The notes under the pieces were generated by a model. The model saw only the letters and a program-made list of their open reading frames with translations, was not told the origin of the DNA and did no database searches. Shown one piece after another: positions 12,623 to 25,600 of a stretch of 64,000 nucleotides of DNA. The translations under genes and the position numbers were made by a program. This DNA comes from Sistotremastrum niveocremeum HHB9708 (lineage: Eukaryota; Basidiomycota; Agaricomycetes; Sistotremastrales; Sistotremastraceae). The stretch's first letter is position 1; each line of letters starts with the position of its first letter. The DNA lies in the NCBI GenBank assembly GCA_001630475.1, contig KV419395.1, positions 62,001-126,000 on the forward strand. The letters are read 5' to 3'.

Positions 12623-13950
12623 ATGCCCAGCAGCGACATCCAAACTGTATTTCCAACAGAAGCAGATTCACAAGTGGGACAGTACCGTCTGTTCGAACTC
12701 CCTCCAGAGTTGCTGAAGATCATTGAAGAAAGCGATCCCGCCAATCTCGAGTACACCAGCTTCCACCTGACTTTGAGCTGGACCGTATTGACTTGTCCAC
12801 TACAGTCTCTCAATCAGAGGTCGTACAACCGATAACGCTGTACTGTGTACTAATTCGAAGACCTATAACATAAGAGCTGTCTCGGTCTCCAACACGTTCT
12901 TCGTCGGCACCAGTCCCACGTATCAAGAAGAGATTCATTCCAGCGCGGTCACAGGCGACAAGCTCGTCATCCGGGACTCTATCAATCAGATATTTGAGCT
13001 TGTACCATGCGTCCCGAAAATCGAACGCTTTGACGCGATGTTCAGAGGCCAAGAATACAGCGAGCAAGACGAGGATGGATCCGATGAGGAGGAAGAGGAA
13101 GATTCGGTTGATCATCTATTGGAACGCCCAGTGAGCACCACATCTACTTCATAATGACTATAAACTGACGATAGCATAGCTTAAACGCAGAAAAGTCACG
13201 TATGATGATCTGCTAGCTGATGTCCAAGCAAGTGACACAGAACTTCGCAACGCGCTCAAGCAGTCTCACATTCTAAGCATCAATTCCCATCTCCGTCCAA
13301 TCGCACCTGCATATCTCACACATATCCTTGTCCTCGTGTTGAACACCCTATCCACAATCCCAAGTCAGCGAAGTCAGGGAAAAGTCAAAATCCCGGACAT
13401 AACTGAACCATTGGAATTTGAACATCATATACCACGAGAAGTGACGACACAAGTCCTTGAATGGTTCGGAATTACTACCAACGGAGAATGGGAGATGGAC
13501 CAGTTGGAAGTGGTGAAGGCAGTTGGTTATGGAACGCTCATGAAATATAAAGAGCGGTCAGTCGATCAGATTCAATTTATCGACGAATGGGCCGAAGCGG
13601 TCGGCGATGCATATGCAGAACATGTAGGACTTAAGATACTTGAGGTATTTCTCACGTCCTTTATCTCAACCCATCCTCACATCAAGAATCAGGGCAATTA
13701 TCTGTCCAATTCAACCGCGAATGGCGTTCAGCTGAAATTTTTCCCATCATCTGAACTTCCAGCTGATCCCGCCACCCGGTTTGCTGACCTTTTCCTGACG
13801 CGTCCTCGGTGGTCAGCTGAGGATATCGTCCCTTTCCTCAAATCAATCGCGGTAGATGCCAAGGAACGAGACAAGCTATTGCTCAAGTTCGCAAGACCTG
13901 TTACTGAAAATGGCACCGTCTGGTATACAGCTCGAACAACACATCTATAA
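12623..13950 (+). CDS. DCC1: Sister chromatid cohesion protein Dcc1 (Ctf18-RFC subunit)
   Basis: Dcc1 joins Ctf8 in the alternative clamp loader Ctf18-RFC, which loads or unloads PCNA and supports cohesion during S phase. The N-terminus reads YRLFELPPELLKIIEESDPANL. After an intron (about 12751-12811) comes LSIRGRTTDNAVLCTNSKTY, the classic Dcc1 core, then FELVPCVPKIERF. A second intron follows an acidic stretch (around 13130), and a third, in-frame one lies near 13643-13690. The C-terminal winged-helix part ends PVTENGTVWYTARTTHL, as in the family. An upstream in-frame ATG at 12566 exists. The ATG at 12623 is preferred because Dcc1 N-termini are short. It converges on UPF2. Confidence 0.88.
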
Positions 13951-14460
13951 CATCTCGACGAGAAACAGGCTTTGCCTCATAAATATATTGGAGCTCATAT
14001 CTCAACATCGGATGGCAGTCAACGTAGAATCATCAGGCTTTCCGGCTTAATGTGCAGGATCGTTCGGAAGGCGAAGATACGCCGTAGCGATCTTCGAATA
14101 CATCGGTCACAGTGGACGTCGAGCGTGAGCTCAATAGAGCGAAAGGCAGCGACCCTGCCTTGCCGTACAAAGAGTGTTCGAAGGGTCGCAGAGCGTCCGG
14201 CTCAACGCGGCAGACGGAAAACACGCTGCGAAGGGCGGGATAGCCAAGACGATGCACGTCTGACTAGGCCCGGAGTGCTGTACCCCTTCCTGAGCAAGAA
14301 GGTCAAAGGTCGTCAGGACTCAGCAGAGTCCCAGAATGGTGGAGCGCTCCTAGTCCTGGGTTAGCTGCCTGGACGTAGTTTAGGCCAGTTCGCAACGCGG
14401 CTGGCCATCGCGGCCGCTACGATAACGCAGAGTTTAGCGTGGGGACTGAGCGCAGAGCTA
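13951..14460. other. Convergent intergenic region DCC1/UPF2
   Basis: About 510 bp between two convergent 3' ends. A 130-codon frame on the plus strand has no family resemblance and a skewed basic composition, so it is not called a gene. Confidence 0.45.
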
Positions 14461-17400
14461 CTAATCCGTCCTCGTACCTTCTTCTTCCCGTTGCTCGTAG
14501 TCCAGGACTAAACGTTTGAGATGCTGCTGTTCGACCTTGTCTTGCAATTGAGCCGACCGAGTCTCCGCCGCCAAAGCTGAAGAAGCAGGGACAAAGAGTT
14601 GATGAGTCTGTAAATCCACATTAGCCGGCAAGAGAGACCGATTGTAGCAAGCATACCAATTGTTTATTACCGCGTTTAGACAAGACAGTGAAGTTCATGA
14701 CGTTCTTGTCTGCACTCTGTTGATCGTCCGGTCCGTCCTCATCGGTGCGCTTCTTTTTAAGACCCGCTGGGATGACTGCAGAATCCCACAAAGCTTGGGC
14801 AGTCTTTCTGTCCACTCGTCGTGATTCTCCAGAATTGTCTATGACCATCTTTGCAAGCTCCTTGGCAAACTCTGCGTCTGCCTCCTCAGATGGTCCGAGA
14901 TTCTCGGCCGTTGAAAGGACCACGACATCGTCGCTGGGCGATGCGGGGCGATCAAGCTCGTTCTGTGCCGGAATGAGTGCTTATCATCCATATGCAGAGG
15001 TTGGACTACCTGCGGTTCGCTTATGACGCCGTCCTCGTCGTCGTCAGCTTCTTGGACACCTTGGCCGACTGCACTTTCTTCGTCACTATCCCCTCCATCA
15101 CCTTCTGGGTCTTCAAAATGGTCAGTTTCGGAGGTTGAGGGAGACATAACGGGTGCACCTTCAACAGTTCCTAGGGCAGAGCTGATCATCTCGTCCACGG
15201 CGGCAGCGGCTTCTTCGAATGTTTTGTAAAACACAGTTTTCGGGCGCAGAGCTTCCAATGAGTCCGTTAACATGAATTCAACATCCATTGGCGTTGGTTC
15301 CTTGCACAGAACATAAAGCTAGTGATGCGTGAGCAGAAAGCACAGGTACTAGAGAAAGGGACGCAACCTGGAAGAAAGTCAGGAAACTGTCAAGCTTTTT
15401 CTTCTGACTGCCTCGATCAAAGCACATAGCACATGTATCGAGAAGGACGCAGGTGAGGCGGACGCGGAAGAAATCGTCCGGCATATCCAAAGGAGTTATT
15501 TGATTTGGCAAAGGGCGGCCATCGGCTGAAATAACTATACTTGATATCATCACTGGACCTGAAGAAAGGCACACATACGATGGCCGAAGGTGACAAGCAT
15601 CCAAAGGGTATCAAAGATCACGGTGGAGCTGATCAATCGGTAGATGTATAGCTCTCCGAGAAACTTCATAGATGCAACACGTCGTTGATTCCTGGAGTAG
15701 TTATTATATTCCAATTCTCGTCGAATATCTTCGATAACTCTATCCACGACGCCAACGGAAAAGGAAGGATGGTAGCGTTGCAAATCATAAGTAAGCATTG
15801 CGAGGAGGCCAATGCTGCTATACTTGAGCTTCCAAGGTTTGATAAAGACTTTGTGCAGTATCTGGACAACCTATTCAACGGAACAAGTAAGAAACCGGAA
15901 ATTGAGAGAGAAGCGCGATCACCTCTGGATCATCCCAGTGCAGCTTTCGGATAAGACGGAGAACCTTGTCAATTGTTTTCTTCGAGAGAACATCATAGAT
16001 GACGTGGAAGATGAAGAGTTCAGTATTAGATCTGTGTTTTTCCATCCTTGGCGCCCGATCAGGTGGATTGCACTGGAGAGCAGTTGATTACGGTTCTGAT
16101 CAGTATGCGAGGCAATTACCTGATAATATGCATTCTCCAAAAGAAGCATTTGCCTTTGATCAAAGTGCTGGAGACTCTGCTTCCGTCTCATAAGTTCGAG
16201 CTGGAGTGCAGGATCAGTCAACTACTCGACATGAGCAGAGTTGATTGTGAGAGTACCATTTTGGTCATTCTCTCCCGTGTGTCGTCGCTTCTGAGCAAAA
16301 ACCTTCCGCAGCCTTCCAGTAATAGTGCCATACTTTCCACATTCGAATTCTTGAAATCGTCGAGACACAGTTTGAAGAGATGTAAGATGACATGAGAGGG
16401 GACCACTTTGAACTTGGTGAGAGCGCAGAAATAAGAGATATTCTAAGCGGAGAGGTCAGATTTCAGAAACCGTCTGGACGCAGTCATTGCCGTACGCGAA
16501 GCCGATTTTCGGTTAGCTCTCTGACACTCCGTTTTTTGTTCAAATAACGAGCCTCTTCCTCAAGCTGAGGAGGCCCTTTCAATTGCATACTCCAAAGGCA
16601 ACGATTGACTGCGCACCATTGAAACCAAGTCACGCCCAACATCAGGCATGTATTTATTTAAAGTTGCAACCATCCTTGCGTAATAGGGCAGAATATCGAT
16701 CCGGTTCTTGGGTGCTTGGAAAAGAAACTGGGCGTATACTGGTGAGAAATCTATGGATGGCCTGGATGGACATGGTCGCATAGCTTACCTTCACAAGACG
16801 TTTCCTCGCAGCTTTGGAGTTCAGAAAAGCGAAATCCAGAGCTGCTTGGTCAATCAAAGAACGGTTGGTTGCGTCCGGAAGACGTATGAGGAGAGCAGTC
16901 AACAACTGAGATGGCCCAGACGGCACAACGGTTGGCGAGTGAGAGGGGGACGAAGGTCGGCTAGGGACGGGAGTAGGCACGCTATGGCTTGGTAAGCAAA
17001 AGAAAAGGCTGCAAGAGAGAGGAGATACTTACTCATCTTCGCCATCCTGATCCTCCTCTGCCGCGGCAGCCAGACCCGTGTCGCCATTGCCGTTGGCGAT
17101 GCCTCCAATACCTAATCCTGCAATCTCTTTCTCTAAATTCGACATAACTTCCTCTTCTTTCGCTTTCAGGTCTTGTTCTTCTTGTTCCTTGTCATGAGGG
17201 ACATCTTCCTCCAAACCTAAGACAGTCTTTGGCACGAAGTCCGCCAAATCCATGAGATCTTCATAGAACTTTCGCTCCTCCTCATCTTCCCACTTTCCGC
17301 TGCCGGTGGAGGTATTGATCTCATCCAGAACATCTCCTCTACCGCCATCATTGGTCGACAAACCAATAGAGGCCTGGTTCTGGGATGCTGTGGGAAGATG

Positions 17401-18660
17401 GGGCATTGGAAGACGAATGAGTTCGGAGAGTCTTGAGAGCGCAATGAATGGGCAGTGTGAGTCTAATATTGATCAACGCACGATTGGCAACTTGTCAGAA
17501 TTTTCTCGTAGTTTTTCGTCATCTTTTCGTAAGCTTGTTGGCGATCTTCAAATATTTCCCCAGATCGAATATATGCTTCATGATTGCGTCGATCTTGCTC
17601 TTGCAGGCGCTGAGAAGGGAAGGCGGTTCAGCAAGCACAAGGATCCTACGAAAGCTATTCCCACATTGTGTTCGATGACTAGCTTCTTGCTGACACTCTC
17701 AAAATATCCTTCGCACATCCTCTTGAATCGATCTCTGATCTCCTTCTCCACTAGTTCTTGATCTTCTGCAGCACCATTTTCGAGGGTAGGCCAATCTCGT
17801 TTGTTGCTTTCATCTTCATGGGCCGTGGCTGTCAACGGGGCTGCGAAGGGAGAGATTCCCAGGAAAGGTTTGGAGTAGGATTTCAGGAAGGATGTGAGCA
17901 GAGGCAAAGACGACAACGAAGGATCGTTGGAAAGCTGCACAGTACTCAGAAATCTGACGCGTGAAATCACGATCGACATACCAAGTCTTTGAGCGTCTTC
18001 ATAATCCATTCTCCTCCACTTCGGTTTGACCCGTCCTTGATGATTCCCACCAGAGCCAACTCGGAGCAGAGCCTCAAGATAGGTCTCTGACGTGAAACGC
18101 GCGCCGCATCTTCCTTCTCCTTCAAGTCGAGTGGGATTTGAGCTGCTGCTGCTCGAGATGGTGCAGCAAGCTGGGCTGCTAGAAGATTGATAACCGAAGG
18201 CGTGTAACTTGTCGGAAAGCGACGATGCACAGTTGATATAATCTGTTAAGGGATGTTGTCAACCAAGCCATCAAATGAAATGGAAAGGATACGGACTTCC
18301 ACAGCACTCCAAATATCTTTTTCGGTCTTACATCTTGCGGCCCCTTCCACTGTGGCACCCGCGAGTTCATCTATATACTTCTCCAAGCTCAAGGTGTCCA
18401 GGTCTTTCAAGATTTGATCTCGATTGTCAGCGCCGATGGACAGTTTCATCTTCTTGAATAAAGTAGTATGCCTTTTCAATGATGAATCCAACGCCTTCAA
18501 ATTGTCTAAAATATCATTCATTATGTGCAGGCCCTGAAAAACGGATCGACTAACCTTCGACAGGTTGCGCGTTCAAGTTCCTCAACAACAATCGTTTCTC
18601 CGCTTTGGAGGCCTCCTCTATCTCCTTCGCCTTGATGGAAGCCGTGTTCTGGCCTTCCAT
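14461..18660 (-). CDS. UPF2: Nonsense-mediated mRNA decay factor Upf2 (MIF4G repeats)
   Basis: Upf2 bridges Upf1 and Upf3 on mRNAs with premature stops. The ATG at 18660 starts MEGQNTASIKAKEIEEA, which is followed by many exons. The first MIF4G region contains LKRHTTLFKKMKLSI, LEKYIDELAGATVEGA and ILRLCSELALVGII (18520-18000). A mid-protein acidic segment (WEDEEERKFYEDLMDLADFVP, about 17300-17215) and further MIF4G blocks (LIRLPDATNRSLIDQAALDF, about 16900) follow. The C-terminus has a long acidic tract (15160-14960) and the Upf1-binding region with FTVLSKRGNKQ, ending LDYEQREEEGTRTD. Length and order match fungal Upf2. Exon limits in the 15.3-16.5 kb part are approximate. Confidence 0.88.
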
Positions 18661-19510
18661 GGTACCGATATTCTAATTGCAGTCAAACCAAGCTCAGGGT
18701 TGTAACCCAGGGCTTCTGATTGTGTTCAACGTTGTTTCGGGTGTAAAGATGGATGATAAAGCCTTTGAGGCTTTCGATAAACTGCGTCAGGCAGACATAT
18801 ATCGCAAGTTGTAAGCTCCGGCGTTGTTTATGCAAAGACTGAGGTGAACAGGGTCAATCACTGCGTCAGATTGTCGCTTGGCGGACTTTGAAATGCGCCG
18901 AGATACTGGCCCATTTCAACTCTTGAAGCCATCGCCTTCAATCGGAATCTTGGGCGATTCGACTTTCACTTTCACAATTACTCTTTGAACTTAACATCGT
19001 GCAGGTATGGTACATAGTGTGCACAATTATCCCGATGGTGACTTGTGCTTCACTATAATCAGGTCATTCAGTATCCTGCACACACTGGGAGCGGTGGTGT
19101 GGCAATGCAATGTTTGACATGCCAATTCGAGTTGTCACTTGAAGGGCAAGGGGCTGCTCGGCCACGATTAAACCACATTGCACAACGACTGAATTGAGGG
19201 AGTGGACCGAGAATGCATGTCCAATTGCGTCGTTCCCGCTGCGGTCCGGAACAAACCTGCCTGCACACTGGTTCGAACTTCGAAATATTCTGAACGACAC
19301 TTCAGCTCGGTCTCTGGCGCTTCTCCGGATTAATGTACCCCCTAACATATGGACCAGTCCCTTTTTGTTCTCTCCAAGACGAGCGATAATCAATGAGGGT
19401 TGGCACCATCGTCGCGGAGATTACTCCCAGGGATTTACTCCTGTGTGACTTTGTTTTATTCTTTGGGTAAGCGAGATTCGAAAGATCCATTTTTGATAAC
19501 AAGCCTAAAT
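18661..19510. other. Intergenic region UPF2/ZNF-A
   Basis: About 850 bp between two divergently transcribed genes, so both promoters lie here. Small frames on both strands lack support. No repeat or RNA gene was recognised. Confidence 0.45.
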
Positions 19511-19683
19511 TTCAGCCCTTTTGTTCCCGAATAAGTTGCTCCCAGAGTACAATCTCCGCGCCCGAGAAGCCCGTTCGCACCGGAACAGTCACATAGTGGC
19601 TCAACTTCGCGTATATAAACATGGTGCATTGGCCTCATATTTGTTATCACATCCCACCACATCCTACTTTCCTTCATCGCTGG
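19511..19683 (+). promoter_or_regulatory. ZNF-A promoter, conserved with the ZNF-B promoter
   Basis: This block aligns by eye with the reverse complement of 42478-42650, upstream of the paralogous zinc-finger gene. Shared pieces include TTTTGTTC, CAATCTCCG, CCCGAGAAGCCCG, ATAGTGGCTC and TGCATTGG. A TATATAAA box at 19612-19619 sits about 65 bp before the ATG, the same spacing as the TATAAAG box of the other copy. Similarity fades further upstream, so about 170 bp of promoter is retained. Confidence 0.7.
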
Positions 19684-20932
19684 ATGGCGCGTACCAAAAC
19701 TCCTAAGCAAAACTCTTCAGCGCGTCCCCGCGCTTCCAAGCCTCGGAAACCTATCGACCCAACACAGAGAAAACCTCGAGCCAAAGTATGCCACCTTCGA
19801 TATCGATTTTACAACCTCCTACAACTCTAGATCTAAGAAAGGTAGCACTCGCCCCGAAGATGGACACGTCTGTCCAGTCTGCTTCAAAGTATACACAAGA
19901 GCGACAGATCTTGTGCGACACTCACGTAGCCACTCCGATGATCCGAGGTCAGTGATTATCTCTGTCATATGGACCTCAAGTTGAACGAAGTACTATAGGC
20001 CCTTCAAGTGTGAGTTCGAGGGTTGTGATGGTGAATTCGCTCAGAAGGGTGCACTTGAGCAGCATCAACGGAGTGGCGTCCAGTGAGTGATTGATCGCAT
20101 GGCAGTCTATCGCACGGCTGACTCACTCGTTTTTTCAGCCTTGATTTGCAAATTTATCCCTGCATCTGGCCAGGCGTAAAGTGCAGCAAGACATTCAACG
20201 ATCCCTCTTCGCGAAGTCGGCATCACTACTTCATCCATGGGCCCGGAAGTCATATGTATTACTACTGTGGATGTGGAGCAAAGTATGAGACCCTTATATT
20301 CCATTGACAAATAATTGAAGAAGATTCATAGGTACAGACGACCCAGTGGTCTGAAAAACCACCACGACAAGAAGCACGCTCTGGCAGGCACACCATATAA
20401 GCTGCCTGAACCAGAGCCACTGCGTGGGGTGGCAGCAGACCAGGTCGCTACGAACAGGGAATTGGGCCACTCAGAGGACTCTGAAAACACATACGGTGAG
20501 GGAGAATCTGCCAATGGCAATGCCGCGTTATTGACATCATTGATAGAGAACCATGTGGAGGGAATGTTGCTTCCCTCCACAGTAGATTCCTCTAGCGAAT
20601 CACCATCCACGCCGCTGTCCCACTCTAATGTGACTTCCTCCATTCTCGCATCCAACAAATCCATTCCCAGCTTTTCAACGGTCTCGTCACAGCCGATGGT
20701 CCTCATGCACGTTGCAGCTTCTCCTCGACAGCGCCTGCCTCCCTTGCCGGGGAAACTGGCAAGAACGACGAAAATATCCTCCATGAAGACCGTGACATCA
20801 AAAATTAAACTACCGACCTCCAACTCTAGGCATAATGGGGTCCATAAATACTCCAGGGCTGTCGCGTCTCCTCCTAAAGCGAAGAACAGATGGTCCCTTT
20901 CATGGATCCTCTCCAGCGCTGAGCATGTTTGA
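19684..20932 (+). CDS. C2H2 zinc-finger protein (ZNF-A)
   Basis: Likely DNA-binding nuclear factor. A basic N-terminus (KPIDPTQRKPRAK) is followed, over four introns, by four zinc fingers. They are CPVCFKVYTRATDLVRHSRSH, a C-x4-C type ending QHQRSGVH, a C-x5-C type (CIWPGVKC) ending RHHYFIH, and a compact CGCGAKYRRPSGLKNHH..KH. The last exon (about 20331-20932) encodes a Ser/Thr-rich low-complexity tail ending KNRWSLSWILSSAEHV. The same architecture, intron positions and terminal tail recur in ZNF-B at 41.4-42.5 kb on the other strand. No named orthologue is recognised. Target genes are unknown. Confidence 0.85.
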
Positions 20933-22236
20933 CTCACCAGAGAATATGTAATCGCAGAGGTCGTTTCCTTGAGCAAGTTGTCATGATCAGTATGGGCGGG
21001 GTGTGCCTAGAGACAATGTATTAGTGCCTTGATCTTTGTATCATACTTGGATTTGGAAAAACTGTAACACTCGCCACTTTGACCGTGTCCCTTCTTGAGA
21101 AAGAAGAATCTGAGCGAACTTGTGGGTTGGTGCTCCGGATGAGATTTGAGCATCTAACCAGAGATCCTGGCCGATCTAGGGTTCAAGGAGAGATCCTGTC
21201 GTCGTGGGTCAATCTTAACGAAACAGGTTTGAGCAAAGTCGCTGAAAATTAGCCTAGTCTTACTGATCTTCACAATAAGCAAGCTTCGGGGACACATCCA
21301 AAGAGCAATGAACCCGCCCGAGATGCCCGACAGGGGCACCACGCTCCTCGAATGCGGCCGTTTCCTTTGGAAAGGACAGCCTTGTTCGACAAAAGGAGCT
21401 CGGAATCAGAAGAGTGCTTTCTTTCTGCCGAGAGATTGAGTGGATCAGATCCACCATCGACACCATTATGGTACTCAAGCCGCGTGGCTAATGTTGAGTT
21501 GACGCAAGGGCATGCATCGCCATCAGATCGTTCGGATCATCAAGAGCATCCACAGAAAGATCACAAGAACGCTGTCAGGAGTCTGCAGCGCGATTGCAAA
21601 GACAGTGCGCGCTGTCGTGTCAGTCTGCAGACGAGCATTCGCATGAGAAACATCGAGCTTACGTAAAGCCTGCGGGGACGTTTGTTTGCCCCGGAAATAA
21701 GGGATGATAATGCCGTTTTTGTAACTTTAGGCAGGCCAGTGGCGCATGAATTGATGCCTTGGCCCATTGACGTCCGACGCCTTTTGGGACGGGGTTTCGG
21801 ATCGCTTGCATCAGTACCGAGGACTCTATGAAGCAGCGGACCAAGAAATTGTGTGAGCGAATAAAATTTCGATTTACTGGAGTTTCGTAGTTACAAGGCT
21901 CACGATATACACTGAAACGATCCTACAAGGTCTCAAGAATCAAGACTACACAAAGAGATATATACAAGCAATTTCAAACCAAACCCGCCCTTGCAGTAAA
22001 CCGGAATGCGCAAGAAGACGAATATGGAAGAGCTGACTTTTTGTTGGATTTTGTGAAATGTTGTACAGAAACGAGTAACCGGACAAATAGACGAAAGAAG
22101 AGATTCATAGAGGAGCCCATATTCATTTGTGTCATCGGCAATTCTGGATCCATACGAGAATGGTCCTGCACCATTGTCAACGAATTTCCGGACGACTGTT
22201 TTCAGGACCCACTGACCTCCGCAAGTCTATCTGAGT
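20933..22236. other. Intergenic region ZNF-A / small secreted protein
   Basis: About 1.3 kb with only short, mutually overlapping frames on both strands and no recognisable domain. It lies between two convergent genes. Confidence 0.45.
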
Positions 22237-22640
22237 TTACTCGTGCTTGATCTTCTAAATATGTAGGTTCAGAGTGATGAAGCTCGAAAATCCAAATGTA
22301 GCAATACAAACCACAACGAAATGTTCCTCCCAGTTGTTCTCCTGGCACCTGCCCTTGTTCTGGTTGCACCAGCAAGCTGCAACACGGATCAGTCGCAAAC
22401 AAGACACTTCGAGTAAGTCAACATACTACCACATGTCCCGTCGTGCTCGCACTCCTACCATAGTTGGATATTCAGTAAGTTACAATACGATATGCAATGA
22501 AAATATCCGACCCTTCCAGCCGGACAGAAATTCTCGAGGGTAGTCGGAAGGTTGATTTGGAGCGGCACGACACAAGCTGCCGCATTGACAAAGCCCGTGA
22601 GCAAAGGGAGGAGGGGAATCAAGTAGATGAAGCTCTTCAT
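22237..22640 (-). CDS. Small secreted cysteine-rich protein (78 aa, four exons)
   Basis: Inferred exons are 22512-22640, 22430-22454, 22312-22376 and 22237-22254, with introns of 57, 53 and 57 nt. All have GT..AG ends and plausible branch sites. The protein begins MKSFIYLIPLLPLLTGFVNA, a clear signal peptide with likely cleavage after VNA. The mature chain of about 58 residues has seven cysteines: one at residue 23, one at 39, then 45, 51, 53, 55 and 62. They are clustered as CEHDGTCACWC. The fourth exon supplies only KIKHE and the stop. No family is recognised. Size, signal peptide and cysteine content fit a small secreted protein or effector-like peptide. Without splicing, the first exon runs to a stop after 60 codons, so gene finders could easily miss or shorten it. 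Confidence 0.65.
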
Positions 22641-25600
22641 TGTAGAGAGGTGTCTTTGGTTCAGTGGGTTGTTGAGAAGGATGTCGTTCAAGTCTCTCGA
22701 TGGCCCGACATTTATAGAGAGATGTGGAAAAGCTCTTCTTCCATGGCGCTGGGTGCGTGGGCTGTAACGACCCAACCTGATATCTCCGAGGCCATTAAAG
22801 GTACAATCTATGTTCATCTGGACAGCTGACAGCGAATCCGCATGGATGATTGTCTTCGATGATACCGATATGTTCCGACATCGACTCCAAGCCCTGTTTC
22901 ATATTGATCTTTCTGGTATCCAGCTCCCAAGAGGAAAGCGGGGAGAGGACAGCTAAGGACAGCATAAGAGCTCAGTTATGTTAATTTCTTCAGCCAGCGC
23001 TGTCGGTTCACGGATTGAGATTAAGTCTTGGGGGTTGTACACGGATTTTCGCGGGAATTGAAGACACTTTGAATGAGAAACAATAATAGGTGATATAAGA
23101 TAGACACAAACATGGTGGGCGCTTCTGTAGCATGGCCACTCACACGGAGCGGAGTTTTATCATTCGGTCTGTTGGAACGATCGGAGCACGCCGGAACAAA
23201 AAGCTCCACGTCCTCGACGCTTTGCCACCGAGGAAGAGAGGGTTGGGAGACGTCCGGCAGGGTGCTGGCTCGGCCGTGAGAATGCCATAATAAAGTGTCA
23301 ATGGGGCGCCGACCTCTGCCAGAGATATTAATCAAGTACTACCATATGAGCCAAACGCATCACTTGCCTGTGGTGTAGTAACATGATCCACGGGATATGT
23401 GATTCATACTCGATTTTACGTGTCCCCCGACAGACGCGCCACCGTGTAAATCATGACTGCACGGCGTAAGACATGAAGCGGACGCCGAAGCATCCAGGCA
23501 CTGAGCCCTCGATTTCTGAGGAACCCGAGATAAACGCTATGATTCACTAGTCACGATGTCTAATCACTGCGGCAGCCTGAGAGATCAAAATCAGTGCCGA
23601 CGCGTCAGTATTCACCCGATAGTCGTTGTTGTCGCCCCAACAACAAGTCTTTTCAGGTTTTTGTTTCTCATCCAGAGCCTCCCCAAGAGCCTCACAAGGA
23701 CACTATTGACAGTGCTCCGTTGTGAAGACGGGCCAGGACGTTGGAACTCGGCTGAGTCGCGTTGAGTCTTGAGATTCCTTTCCTCTCCGACTGTATCTCT
23801 TCGTTGGCAATTCATGTTGAACTAACGTGTCCCTCGTTAGTATTTTCTCGAGATGAACCTACCAAACTAGATGAGATTTGCTTCGAAATGAAATGTCAAC
23901 GAGTGAGGCGCGAACAGCAAACAGGCGCGAACTCATACCTCCAATCAACACGAAGCACATCAGCACATCACTCCCTCCAAACGCCGAAGCACATGAGTCG
24001 ATCAGAGTCGATCATCATCATTATCCAAACGGACGACAGCACTTTGCAATGGCCAGTGCAAATCAGGGCGATCAAATTCTGCTTCCGAAAGCGATCGGCT
24101 CCACATCTGATGATCTGAGTCACTCGATTGCTCTTACTTTGTTGGTAAATTGCCAGCGCCCGAAGACGAGTCACATGGGATATGTGAGGCCCCTTTAACA
24201 GATGAAGGGAGAGATGCGAGTCACGTTTTGAGTGCCTTTATATATTGATGATGTAGTATATTCGGGGTGATCGACTCAGTAAGTTTTGCATCTAAATTTG
24301 TATTTGATTTTACTCCAAATAACGATCGGGCTTGGCGAAAGCGTAGACAGTAGAGTTCGTGTAGAAAAAGCTTCGCCCTGTAGCAACCGGGGAGCAAGGT
24401 CTGCTACCAAGGAGAGGACATACGCTGCCTCACCAATAAATAAATCAGAATCTGAGAAAGCTCCAGTAGAACGCTGAAAGCTACCGTATCACCCTTCCAC
24501 GAGCTCCATTCGGAATTGAAGAGCCAAACAATGATATAGAGTCCTGCAGGAATCAGTTTCAGGCGCACTCGGCGGTATGTGTGGTGGCCATAGTAAGGCT
24601 GAGTAAGCAGTTTCGTATTGGTTGACATGACGAAGAGCCGAGTAGGATATGGTTGGAAGATGACTAACATGCAGGCAGCTCAATGAATCTGTAGTACCGG
24701 GGTTGTCGTCGTGTTTCAGCCAGGTGCCCTGAGAATCCGTGTGTTTGCCAGGGAATAACGGGTCCAATATTCGGTCGTTCACACAGATTTCTACAAATCT
24801 TGCGTGTTACCGGGCGTTCAGGTCATGGTCAAGGATGCCTGAAATTGTTGCGACTAAACACGAGCTCATGAAGTTGCACGCGACCCGCTTTCTGCGGCGC
24901 AGAGGCCAAGCCGTCGACACCTGGATCCGCTGTCAACAAAAGTGATGAGAAAATGAGCTGGAAGAGTCAATGGAAATTCGTCATTTGTTCTCACCTAAAA
25001 ACCCTCCAATCTATCCAAATCTATACGATGGCGCTCGGGAGGTGTCCAAGCATTGAAACTAGAAGACTCAAAATTTTCGAAAGACCTCCACAGTTGTGCT
25101 ACGGTCCAAACGTCCGACAAGGACCGGATTGCCGAGATACCCAAGAGCCCAAGAAAGCCAGAAGTTCTTGGGCCCAAGTGCCCGTATACTTCTGTCCGTG
25201 ACAGTAGAAGTTCTTCATAGAAAGAAAGACCGAGATGGACGAACTGTCGATAAGAATGACAAGAAAAGTGACTGCGCTGACGACGACCGCACTATCCGGC
25301 TTACGCAACCATCCGGCCATCGCAAGAACCTATCGCAAGAAGCTGGACACACTGAGAGCATTCAGTACTCCAAGCCTCAAGGCACGCTGGAGCCCTGTCA
25401 GGTGTAGTGTGCGTAGTTCCATAAGCCCATTTATGGGAAGGAAAAGCGTCAGGAACTCGGCGTCGGGCCTGTGCCGGGCATGGCGTGGGCGTGTGGACGC
25501 TTGCCGACGGTAATGCCGACACGCCGACACCGAGAGACCGACGCGTCCGCTTTCCGAGTTCGGCTTTTTAACTCGCTTTTCATATTTGAATATTTCGTTT

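Noticed and set aside
13972-14364. 130-codon frame downstream of DCC1
   Set aside because: Highly basic and without any family pattern; it lies between two convergent 3' ends and DCC1 is complete without it.
20326-20976. 216-codon minus-strand frame over the last exon of ZNF-A
   Set aside because: Antisense shadow of the real zinc-finger exon, which has a paralogue and a conserved tail.
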